Positions 35,816-43,379 of a stretch of DNA of 64,000 nucleotides are shown piece by piece (within the stretch, counting starts at the first letter, position 1; each line of letters opens with the position of its first letter). A program made the position numbers and the translations under genes. Under the pieces are notes generated by a model that ran no database searches, was not told the origin of the DNA, and saw only the letters and a program-made list of their open reading frames with translations. This DNA is from Pelagimonas sp017744045 (GTDB lineage: Bacteria > Pseudomonadota > Alphaproteobacteria > Rhodobacterales > Rhodobacteraceae): the NCBI RefSeq assembly GCF_017744045.1, contig NZ_JAGHRD010000001.1, one strand, 5' to 3'.

Positions 35816-37042
35816 TCAAATTACAAACTGTGCCAGCGTCTCATCATCAGTGATGTCCTGATAGGTGAACCCATTTGCATCCAAACGTTCGAAAAGCTGG
35901 GTGAATTGTTCTGGGTCGCTGGTTTCGATCCCGATCAGAACAGAGCCAAAGTTGCGGGCAGACTTCTTGAGATACTCAAACCGGGCGATATCGTCATCAG
36001 GCCCCAAGAGCCCCAAAAAGTCTTTGAGCGCGCCAGGACGCTGCGGCAGGCGCAGAATGAAATACTTTTTCACCCCGGAATAGCGCTGCGCCCGCTCTTT
36101 GACCTCAGGCAGGCGTTCGAAATCAAAATTGCCGCCAGACGCCACGCAAACAACCGTGCGACCGCGGATGGCCTGACCCAGATCCTTGAGCGCATCAATC
36201 GATAGAGCGCCGGCAGGCTCTAGCACGATACCCTCGACATTGAGCATTTCGATCATCGTCGTGCAAAGCCGGTCCTCGGCAATGGTCAGGGTGTTGGCCA
36301 GACCAACCCCCTTCAGGGCGGCAAAGGTCTTGGCCCCGATCCGGGCCACCGCAGCGCCATCAGCAAATGTGTCAACCCGCGGCAGAGCCACCGGTTTACC
36401 CGCCTGCAAGGCCGCCCGAAGACAGGCGCCACCGGACGGCTCCACAAAGGTGTATTGTGTCTGCGTCCCGAAATAAGACAGCACGCCCGAGCTAAGCCCG
36501 CCGCCCCCCACCGGGATCACCATGTGATCGGGAACGCGGCCCAATTGCTGTTCGACCTCGACAGCAACGCTGGCCTGACCTTCGATGACATCCTCATCGT
36601 CAAAGGGCGACAGAAAATGCCCGCCCTCTTCCGCGCAAAACGACTGAGCCGCTGCAAGACAATCATCAAAATAGTCACCAACCAGGCGAATTTCGACACT
36701 ATCCCCGCCGAACATGCCGGTTTTTTGGATCTTTTGCTGCGGCGTCGTCACCGGCATAAAGATGACGCCCCGAACCCCAAAATGGCGGCACATATAGGCC
36801 ACGCCCTGCGCGTGATTGCCCGCACTGGCACAAACAAACAGATCTTTTCCCTGCTGTTTGCGCATCGCGTTAAAAGCGCCGCGCAATTTGTAGCTGCGCA
36901 CCGGGCTCAGGTCTTCGCGCTTGAGCCAGATATCGGCGTCAAAGCGTTGCGAAAGATGGTCATTGCGCAAAAGAGGCGTTTCGGGAAACACCTCTCGCAT
37001 GGCTTTGGTGGCCTGGCGGGCCTGATCTTGAAAATCACTCAT
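35816..37042 (-). CDS. ilvA: Threonine ammonia-lyase (threonine dehydratase)
   Basis: A 408-residue PLP enzyme converting threonine to 2-oxobutyrate for isoleucine synthesis. The PLP lysine lies in SYKLRGAFNAM near residue 60; SAGNHAQGVAY near 85, PVGGGGLSSG near 185 and ASGGNFDFERLPE near 310 are typical. The C-terminal 85 residues form one ACT-like regulatory domain (RPGALKDFLGLLGPDDDIA), the short form of the enzyme as opposed to the 510-residue two-ACT form. The ATG at 37042 is chosen over an upstream TTG. Confidence 0.93.
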   Translation of the reverse strand: MSDFQDQARQATKAMREVFPETPLLRNDHLSQRFDADIWLKREDLSPVRSYKLRGAFNAMRKQQGKDLFVCASAGNHAQGVAYMCRHFGVRGVIFMPVTTPQQKIQKTGMFGGDSVEIRLVGDYFDDCLAAAQSFCAEEGGHFLSPFDDEDVIEGQASVAVEVEQQLGRVPDHMVIPVGGGGLSSGVLSYFGTQTQYTFVEPSGGACLRAALQAGKPVALPRVDTFADGAAVARIGAKTFAALKGVGLANTLTIAEDRLCTTMIEMLNVEGIVLEPAGALSIDALKDLGQAIRGRTVVCVASGGNFDFERLPEVKERAQRYSGVKKYFILRLPQRPGALKDFLGLLGPDDDIARFEYLKKSARNFGSVLIGIETSDPEQFTQLFERLDANGFTYQDITDDETLAQFVI

Positions 37043-37078
37043 GCCCAAGCAGTGACCCAGACTGTGCCCTGGCGCAAG

Positions 37079-37840
37079 TCAGTCAATGGAGCGACCCTCG
37101 ACATAGTGGCCGTAAAAGGTGGTCAAGACACTGACATTGACCAGCGCCAAGCCAAGGCTAACCGGGAAAGAGACAGCAAACCCGAGCGTCGCACTGATCA
37201 AGGAGATCGCCCAAACCACAAGCTGAAACAGGATGTTCACACCAAAAGACACCAGCATCAGCACCAGAATATCCGCGGTTGAATCCTCGGTCGCCTGAAA
37301 GGCCTCGCTCAGCCCAATTGGTTTGCCAATAGCGGCCGCTGGCAGAATGACAATCACCCGATACATGGCCACGGCAACCAACAGGTAAAGACCCAGCATC
37401 ACGACGACTCCGACGACGGGAATGGCCATGAAAAGCGCAGCAACCATTCCAACCGGAATGGCCAAGAGCAAACCGATGATGACCAGCATGATGCTGCGAC
37501 CGAGATATCCCAGAACCGCGCCAAAGTGAAAACTCGGAATCCAGCTTTGCGGGTATTCCTCAAGCAGAACAAACCGGTGCCAATTCACAATTACGGATAG
37601 CATCGTCAGAACCGCAAACAGCCAAACGACAAGCAATTTGCCAGAGAATCCCGGTTGAAGAAGGAGTTGCCCCATCTGTTCAGGGTCGGATGTGGCCATC
37701 AATTCCAAAGCCGATCCGCGCAGCACAAGAAAGGCAACAGCAAGGATCAAAGCAACGGGAATCAACCCGATCTGAACTGCTTGGAACCAATTCCGACAGA
37801 CCATCAGGAACGAATGTCTGAATATCAACCAACCCTTCAT
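37079..37840 (-). CDS. Six-helix membrane protein of unknown function
   Basis: A 253-residue protein with about six hydrophobic segments (for example FLVVAVAMYRVIVILPAAAIG-like stretches near residue 155) and few charged loops. Layout resembles uncharacterised membrane proteins related to the membrane domain of glycerophosphodiester phosphodiesterases, but I cannot confirm that. It lies 36 bases upstream of ilvA on the same strand. Confidence 0.75.
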   Translation of the reverse strand: MKGWLIFRHSFLMVCRNWFQAVQIGLIPVALILAVAFLVLRGSALELMATSDPEQMGQLLLQPGFSGKLLVVWLFAVLTMLSVIVNWHRFVLLEEYPQSWIPSFHFGAVLGYLGRSIMLVIIGLLLAIPVGMVAALFMAIPVVGVVVMLGLYLLVAVAMYRVIVILPAAAIGKPIGLSEAFQATEDSTADILVLMLVSFGVNILFQLVVWAISLISATLGFAVSFPVSLGLALVNVSVLTTFYGHYVEGRSID

Positions 37841-37964
37841 GGCACCCTCACCGCTTTAAAATGCCTCAAATGGCTACCACACCGGCCTTATGCGTCAACC
37901 ACATGACTTGCCCCTAGGGTCAAAAACAGCTACTCCGCGCCAAATCCCATCAAAGGACAGTTCC

Positions 37965-39194
37965 ATGACCGCGCCCAAGAAAGTTGTGCTGGCCTACTCC
38001 GGCGGCCTCGATACCTCGATCATCCTGAAATGGTTGCAGACCGAATATGGCTGCGAAGTGGTGACATTCACCGCTGACCTAGGTCAGGGCGAAGAGCTTG
38101 AACCAGCCCGCAAAAAGGCTGAGATTCTGGGCATCAAGCCCGAGAACATCTTTATCGAAGATCTGCGCGAAGAGTTCGTGCGTGATTTTGTTTTCCCGAT
38201 GTTCCGTGCCAATGCCGAATACGAAGGTCTTTACTTGCTGGGCACCTCGATTGCGCGTCCGCTGATTTCCAAACGTCTGGTTGAGATCGCCGCGCAGACC
38301 GGGGCCGACGCTGTGTCGCACGGTGCCACCGGCAAGGGCAACGATCAGGTGCGTTTCGAACTGGCCGCCTATGCGCTGAACCCTGAAATCGCCGTGATCG
38401 CGCCGTGGCGTGAATGGGATCTGGGCAGCCGTACCAAGCTGATCGAATTCGCTGAAAAACATCAGATTCCGATCGCCAAGGACAAGCGCGGCGAAGCGCC
38501 CTTCTCGGTCGATGCGAACCTGCTGCACACATCGTCTGAGGGCAAAGTGCTTGAGGATCCGGCGGAAATGGCGCCGGATTACGTCTTCCAGCGCACCGTT
38601 GCGCCAGAGGATGCACCAAACGAGCCGGAATTCATCGAAGTTGGTTTTGAATGCGGCGACGCGGTTTCGATCAATGGCGAAGCGATGAGCCCCGCCACCA
38701 TCCTGACCAAGCTGAACGAGTTGGGCGGTAAACATGGCATTGGCCGCCTCGACTTTGTTGAGAACCGCTTTGTTGGCATGAAGTCCCGCGGCATTTACGA
38801 GACCCCCGGCGGCACCGTGCTGCTTGAGGCGCATCGTGGCATCGAGCAAATCACTCTCGATGCCGGCGCGGGCCACCTCAAGGACAGCCTGATGCCGCGT
38901 TACGCCGAGCTGATCTATAACGGCTTCTGGTTCTCGCCCGAGCGCGAGATGCTGCAGGCCGCCATCGACAAATCGCAAGAGAACGTCACCGGCACCGTGC
39001 GTCTGAAACTCTACAAAGGCTCTGCCACCTGTGTGGGCCGTTGGTCGGACAACCATTCCCTCTACTCCGAGGAACACGTGACCTTCGAAGACGATATGGG
39101 CGCCTATGACCAAACCGACGCGCAGGGCTTTATCCAGCTCAACGCGCTGCGCCTGAAACTGCTGGCCGCGCGGGACCGTCGCACCAAAGGCTAA
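37965..39194 (+). CDS. argG: Argininosuccinate synthase
   Basis: A 409-residue enzyme joining citrulline and aspartate with ATP in arginine synthesis. The N-type ATP pyrophosphatase P-loop is VLAYSGGLDTSIILKWL at residues 8-24; SHGATGKGNDQVRFELA near 115 and GRLDFVENRFVGMKSRGIYE near 263 are diagnostic. The ATG at 37965 gives the usual N-terminus. A terminator and a parS-like palindrome follow directly. Confidence 0.97.
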   Translation: MTAPKKVVLAYSGGLDTSIILKWLQTEYGCEVVTFTADLGQGEELEPARKKAEILGIKPENIFIEDLREEFVRDFVFPMFRANAEYEGLYLLGTSIARPLISKRLVEIAAQTGADAVSHGATGKGNDQVRFELAAYALNPEIAVIAPWREWDLGSRTKLIEFAEKHQIPIAKDKRGEAPFSVDANLLHTSSEGKVLEDPAEMAPDYVFQRTVAPEDAPNEPEFIEVGFECGDAVSINGEAMSPATILTKLNELGGKHGIGRLDFVENRFVGMKSRGIYETPGGTVLLEAHRGIEQITLDAGAGHLKDSLMPRYAELIYNGFWFSPEREMLQAAIDKSQENVTGTVRLKLYKGSATCVGRWSDNHSLYSEEHVTFEDDMGAYDQTDAQGFIQLNALRLKLLAARDRRTKG

Positions 39195-39199
39195 GCCTC

Positions 39200-39215
39200 T
39201 GTTACACGTGAAACA
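39200..39215. promoter_or_regulatory. parS-like palindrome with one mismatch
   Basis: TGTTACACGTGAAACA differs at one position from the two perfect parS copies at 54961 and 56866. It begins five bases after the argG stop, in noncoding sequence about 20 kb from the putative origin. ParB probably still binds it, perhaps more weakly. Confidence 0.65.
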
Positions 39216-39219
39216 ATCG

Positions 39220-39254
39220 ACGCCTCGGGGGTGACCCTGGGGCGTTTTCTTTTT
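39220..39254 (+). terminator. Intrinsic terminator after argG
   Basis: ACGCC...GGCGT encloses a GGG/CCC inner stem with a small internal loop, followed by TTTTCTTTTT. It directly follows the parS-like palindrome. Confidence 0.75.
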
Positions 39255-39322
39255 CCCGCAACGTCAGACTTGCCCGAACGACATCTGCACCCTACCGAAC
39301 AGAAAACGATGGGGATATCGCG

Positions 39323-39607
39323 ATGCTGCAAGAGCTGCTGCCACGCCTGCAACAGGGGCTAGAGAGCAAGAGTTTTGACGGGTCATTGAAATTCGATTGC
39401 GGCGAGGATGGCGTGATCGTCCTGGCCGATGGCACAGCCAGCGATCAGGATCGTGACACGGATTGCACACTCAGGCTTTCAGCTGACAATCTCATGCAAT
39501 TGCTGGCCGGAAAACTGAACCCGATGACCGCCGTCATGATGGGCAAGATCAAGATTTCAGGGAATCCGAAGGTGGCGATGTCTCTGGCGGATCTTCTGAA
39601 AGGTTAG
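39323..39607 (+). CDS. SCP2 sterol-carrier-domain protein
   Basis: A 94-residue single SCP2 domain: DGSLKFDCGEDGVIVLADG near residue 18, DCTLRLSADNLMQLLAGKLN near 48, MMGKIKISGNPKVAMSLADL near the end. SCP2 proteins bind lipids or acyl-CoA. The 3' end overlaps the 3' end of a convergent gene by 59 bases. Confidence 0.92.
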   Translation: MLQELLPRLQQGLESKSFDGSLKFDCGEDGVIVLADGTASDQDRDTDCTLRLSADNLMQLLAGKLNPMTAVMMGKIKISGNPKVAMSLADLLKG

Positions 39608-40028
39608 TTTTGCCCTCAGCGGGCTCGGTATCTGGGTCACTGAACAGCCGTTTTGCCAGCTGCCGCAGCTCGGTCTTGGTTTTCTCACTTCGAAGGGAGG
39701 CCGTCGCAGCGGTTTTCGGGGCAACACCAGAGGCCTTGAACAAAGGCGAGGTTGCCTTGGCCAATCCAACCGCATTTGGAGCTGTGACGACACCGCGCGC
39801 CACCAATCGCGACATCAGACCCGAGGCCTCGGCCGCGCTGACCTTTAGAGATTGCTGAAGCAAGTCGACAGACACCCGGTTTTGCGCCCGCGCCATGGCC
39901 ACCGCCCAGATATATTTGGGTGAAGCGGCAGGGATCGCTGCCGGAGCCGCCTTGGCTGGCAGAGGTATAGGAACTGCAGCGGTTACCGCCGTTCCAAGGG
40001 TGAGATTCAAAAAGTCACGTCTTTTCAT
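39549..40028 (-). CDS. Exported protein of unknown function with RR signal
   Basis: About 159 residues from ATG 40028. The N-terminus KRRDFLNLTLGTAVTAAVP is a possible twin-arginine signal. The rest has a small helical segment (DLLQQSLKVSAAEASGLMSRLV) that resembles a winged-helix fold and a disordered, Pro/Ser/Glu-rich tail. I do not recognise a family. The tail is encoded opposite the end of the SCP2 gene, so its codons are constrained on both strands. Confidence 0.7.
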   Translation of the reverse strand: MKRRDFLNLTLGTAVTAAVPIPLPAKAAPAAIPAASPKYIWAVAMARAQNRVSVDLLQQSLKVSAAEASGLMSRLVARGVVTAPNAVGLAKATSPLFKASGVAPKTAATASLRSEKTKTELRQLAKRLFSDPDTEPAEGKTNLSEDPPETSPPSDSLKS

Positions 40029-40089
40029 GGACCTGATATGGGAAGCCACCCGCAACCCTGCATGGGGAGAACCGCAAGGGCTTTCCCGC

Positions 40090-40785
40090 TTACAGTTTTT
40101 TCGCCCCTAGTTCCGCATAGATAGGCATCGCCTGGTCACACAGCGCCTGGGCCTCTGGTGAAAGCTCTGGCAACACCCCCTCGGCCCGGGCAAAACCTGT
40201 GCTTTTATGCACCGCCCCGTACCAATGCGCCGCCCAGACCCCGTCAAAATCACGCGGGCCTGCCTGCCAACTCAGCATCGCCGGGTCGAATTCCAACCCG
40301 ATCACATCACACAATTTGCGCAACATCCCTTCGGGGTCACGGCGAATATCGGCGCTGTCGATCACCGGGCCGGGGAAACGTTCATAAATCTCTAGCTGTT
40401 GTTGAAACCCGATATCCCAAAAACTCGGGTTTTCCCGCTTTGCCGCATATGAGGCAATCACCCGCGCCGGGTGCCGGATCAGATGCACATTCACGCAATC
40501 CTCTGCCCAATCAAGCGGGGTATCCTCCATATGGATGCCCATATGTTTCATGTACCAATGTTCTTTCCCATCTGGCACTGGTCCGGCGATTTGGGCTGAA
40601 ACAGAGACTGAATCAGCATCATGCCGCGCAATAATCTCATCCCGCATCGGGTGATCTATTCCGCTGCGTTTGAGGTAGGCCGCATAAAACGGTTCATCCC
40701 AGGCGGCAAAGTCCGCCCGGTTGCCAAAGGCATACATCATCGCCGTCGACAGATTGCGCGGCCCGCTCCACATGGCGATTTTCAT
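40090..40785 (-). CDS. Sulfotransferase-family protein
   Basis: A 231-residue P-loop protein starting KIAMWSGPRNLSTAMMYAFG, the PAPS-binding-like loop of the branched-chain-aminotransferase-associated sulfotransferase family; VNVHLIRHPARVIASYAAKR near residue 98 is the 3'-phosphate-binding region. The substrate is unknown. It overlaps the aminotransferase gene upstream by four bases. Confidence 0.85.
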   Translation of the reverse strand: MKIAMWSGPRNLSTAMMYAFGNRADFAAWDEPFYAAYLKRSGIDHPMRDEIIARHDADSVSVSAQIAGPVPDGKEHWYMKHMGIHMEDTPLDWAEDCVNVHLIRHPARVIASYAAKRENPSFWDIGFQQQLEIYERFPGPVIDSADIRRDPEGMLRKLCDVIGLEFDPAMLSWQAGPRDFDGVWAAHWYGAVHKSTGFARAEGVLPELSPEAQALCDQAMPIYAELGAKKL

Positions 40786-41678
40786 GACGTCACCAACTCT
40801 TTGTAGAGCGCGCGCAGACGCAAAGTGACTGGCCCGGCCTCTCCGTTACCGATCTGGCGTCCGTCAATCTCGCTCACCGGGGTTTGCGCGCCAAATGTAC
40901 CGGTTAAAAACGCCTCATCCGCGCCGTAGGTATCGACCAGGCTATAGTTGCGCTCAAAAACCGGGATGTCATTGGTACGGCACAGATCAATCACCTTCTG
41001 ACGGGTGATTCCGTTCATGCAGTAATCCCCGGTGCTGGTCCAAACCGCCCCTTTGCGCACGATGAAAAAGTTACAGGCATTCGTGGTGTTCACAAAACCA
41101 TGCACGTCGAGCATCAGCGCCTCATCTGCGCCGGCCTTTTCAGCGGCGATACAGGCAAGGATGCAGTTGAGCTTGGAATGCGAATTCAGTTTCGGGTCTT
41201 GTGTCATCGGCAATCCGCGCTGATGCGGCACCGTCGCGAGGCGCAGCGGGCGCGGGATCGAGGGTTTGGAATGCTCCATGATGATCACAACGGTCGGCCC
41301 CTGTTGGCTGAGCGATGGATGCTGAAAGGGTCGCGTTTTGACCCCGCGCGTCACCATCAAACGGGCATGGGCATCACTCTCCATCCCATTGGATTTACGT
41401 GTTTCTTCCAGCGCAGCAATCACCGCGCCCCGCTCCATCCCAATGTCGAGATCAATGGCTTTGGCGGCTTCAAACAGGCGGTCCATATGCTCATCCAGGA
41501 ATGCCCAGCGCCCATTATAAAGCCGCAGCCCCTCCCAAACACCGTCCCCCAGCATAAAGCCGGAATCGAACACGCTGACCATCGCCTCTGCGCGTGGCTT
41601 GAGAGTGCCATTCACCCAAATCAACACGTTGTCATTGCGCGCATCTTCCTGCGCCTGATGTGTTGAAACCTCTGTCAT
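40782..41678 (-). CDS. Class IV aminotransferase (branched-chain / D-amino acid type)
   Basis: A 298-residue fold-type IV PLP enzyme from MTEVSTHQ. It has VWVNG-like strand VLIWVNGTLKP, SVFDSGFMLGDGVWEGLRLY near residue 35, the PLP lysine expected in SHSKLNC near 170 and an NACNFFIV strand near 205. It could transaminate branched-chain or D-amino acids or lyse aminodeoxychorismate; the sequence alone does not decide. Coupling to a sulfotransferase-like gene suggests a shared substrate. Confidence 0.88.
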   Translation of the reverse strand: MTEVSTHQAQEDARNDNVLIWVNGTLKPRAEAMVSVFDSGFMLGDGVWEGLRLYNGRWAFLDEHMDRLFEAAKAIDLDIGMERGAVIAALEETRKSNGMESDAHARLMVTRGVKTRPFQHPSLSQQGPTVVIIMEHSKPSIPRPLRLATVPHQRGLPMTQDPKLNSHSKLNCILACIAAEKAGADEALMLDVHGFVNTTNACNFFIVRKGAVWTSTGDYCMNGITRQKVIDLCRTNDIPVFERNYSLVDTYGADEAFLTGTFGAQTPVSEIDGRQIGNGEAGPVTLRLRALYKELVTS

Positions 41679-41794
41679 TGTGGAATCCTTTATTGCCGAC
41701 CACTTCACCGGTCTTCACCAAGCGGTGAGATCACATGACAGTGCATTGTTGGAGAGGTCAACATTGTGCAGGGTTGCCACAAAAGGAGATTGCC

Positions 41795-42445
41795 ATGCGT
41801 ATGCTAACCCGTGCCCGCCCTATTGCTTTGATGCTGTTGATGTCCCTTGGTTTTGCGGCCCAGGGCTCTGACGCTTTGGCGGATGAGATCGTTGTTGCGG
41901 GGGGATGTTTCTGGTGCGTGGAATCAGATTTTGAATCCGTTCGAGGGGTCAAGGGCGCTGTATCTGGCTATACCGGCGGCCATGTCGCCAACCCGACTTA
42001 CAAGCAAGTCACGCGCGGCGGCAGCGGCCATTATGAAGCCGTGAAAATCACCTTTAACGCCTCGCAAGTCTCGCAACGTCAACTCTACGATCTGTTTTTC
42101 CGCTCGGTTGACCCCACTGATGCAGGGGGTCAGTTCTGCGACCGAGGCGACAGCTATCGCACCGCGATTTTTGTCTCTAACGATGCCCAAAAGCGAGATG
42201 CAGAGGCCGCGAAAAAAGCAGCATCCGCCGCCCTTGGACGCACGATTGTAACCCCAATCCTGCCCGCAGGCGCGTTTTTCGAGGCTGAGGGGTATCATCA
42301 GGACTATTACAAAGGCACCAAACGCGTGCTGACCCGTTTTGGCCCGATCAAACAGAAAGACGCGTACAAGAAATACCGCAACGCCTGTGGTCGCGATCAG
42401 CGCGTCAAAGAGCTGTGGGGGTCTGAGGCCGCCTTTGCAAAATAG
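41795..42445 (+). CDS. msrA: Exported peptide-methionine (S)-S-oxide reductase
   Basis: A 216-residue MsrA. A signal peptide (LTRARPIALMLLMSLGFAAQ) precedes the catalytic GGCFWCVESDFE motif, so the enzyme should act in the periplasm. GYTGGHVANPTYKQV and HYEAVKITFN near residues 60-90, and FFRSVDPTDAGGQFCDRG near 108, are typical. The ATG at 41795 is set by AAAGGAGA. It repairs oxidised methionine; most MsrA are cytosolic. C-terminal cysteine CGRDQR could be resolving. Confidence 0.93.
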   Translation: MRMLTRARPIALMLLMSLGFAAQGSDALADEIVVAGGCFWCVESDFESVRGVKGAVSGYTGGHVANPTYKQVTRGGSGHYEAVKITFNASQVSQRQLYDLFFRSVDPTDAGGQFCDRGDSYRTAIFVSNDAQKRDAEAAKKAASAALGRTIVTPILPAGAFFEAEGYHQDYYKGTKRVLTRFGPIKQKDAYKKYRNACGRDQRVKELWGSEAAFAK

Positions 42446-42452
42446 AGACTAA

Positions 42453-43319
42453 CTATGCAGGAAAGGCCGTTTCAACCTCAGCCTTGGTTGGAATCACATC
42501 CGCCGCGCCAAGGCGTGTCACCATAACGGCCCCGGCCTTGCCCGCCAGATCAATCGCTGCATCAACTGACATGCCTTGATCCAAACCGGCGATCAGATAG
42601 CCAGTAAACGTGTCCCCGGCCCCGGTTGTGTCAACCGGGGTTACCTTTTGTGCAGGGAACTCCCTACTCTCAGCGCCCGAGATCCATCGGCACCCTTTGG
42701 CCCCTAATGTGACAATCACATCTTTCAGGCCAAGCTCGGTCAGGGATTTGCCCAGCGCCTCGGTCAATTGCTGCGCCTCAACTTCGTTCAAGACCAGCAT
42801 ATCGGTGACGGGCAAGATCGCCTCAACAGCCTCGGCCGAAAACGGCGCGGCTGCATAGATGACTTTCAGCCCTTTGGACTTGGCCAATTGGGCAGCTTCG
42901 ACCTGACCATTGGTTTCGTTTTGCGTGACGAACAATTCGCCGGGTTTGGCATCGGCCAAGGCTGCCTGAACTGCATCCATCGACACATGGCGATTTGCGC
43001 CGGGATAGAGAACAATTGCATTCTCGCCCGCATCATCGACATTGATGATCGCATGGCCGGTGGGTTCTGAAATATGAACGTGGTCCGTATCGACACCACT
43101 CGCGCGCAGGCGATCCAGTGCCCAATCGCCGTCCTCACCCACGGAACCGATATGAACGCATGGGGATTCGGCGCGCTGAACAGCCACCGACATATTCGCG
43201 CCTTTGCCGCCTAAGCCTTTGGTCACATCAGAGGAGGCCAGGGTTTCACCCGGTCCCGGCAGATGCGGCACACGATAGACATTGTCGATATTAATCGAGC
43301 CCAGATTATACACGGTCAT
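42453..43319 (-). CDS. PfkB-family carbohydrate kinase (ribokinase-like)
   Basis: A 288-residue sugar kinase with VYNLGSINIDNVYRVPHLP at the start, GGKGANMSVAVQRA near residue 37 and the catalytic DTTGAGDTFTGYL near 225. It is close to ribokinase, but the substrate cannot be assigned without the rest of a pathway. It is convergent to msrA with a seven-base gap. Confidence 0.88.
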   Translation of the reverse strand: MTVYNLGSINIDNVYRVPHLPGPGETLASSDVTKGLGGKGANMSVAVQRAESPCVHIGSVGEDGDWALDRLRASGVDTDHVHISEPTGHAIINVDDAGENAIVLYPGANRHVSMDAVQAALADAKPGELFVTQNETNGQVEAAQLAKSKGLKVIYAAAPFSAEAVEAILPVTDMLVLNEVEAQQLTEALGKSLTELGLKDVIVTLGAKGCRWISGAESREFPAQKVTPVDTTGAGDTFTGYLIAGLDQGMSVDAAIDLAGKAGAVMVTRLGAADVIPTKAEVETAFPA

Positions 43320-43379
43320 GGCTGCCCCCTCTTGTTCAGAAGGGGCATCGTGGAAGAAACCACAACCATGTGCAAGTCT

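Noticed and set aside
38079..39113. 344-codon frame opposite argG
   Set aside because: Shadow of a strongly biased, well-known gene.
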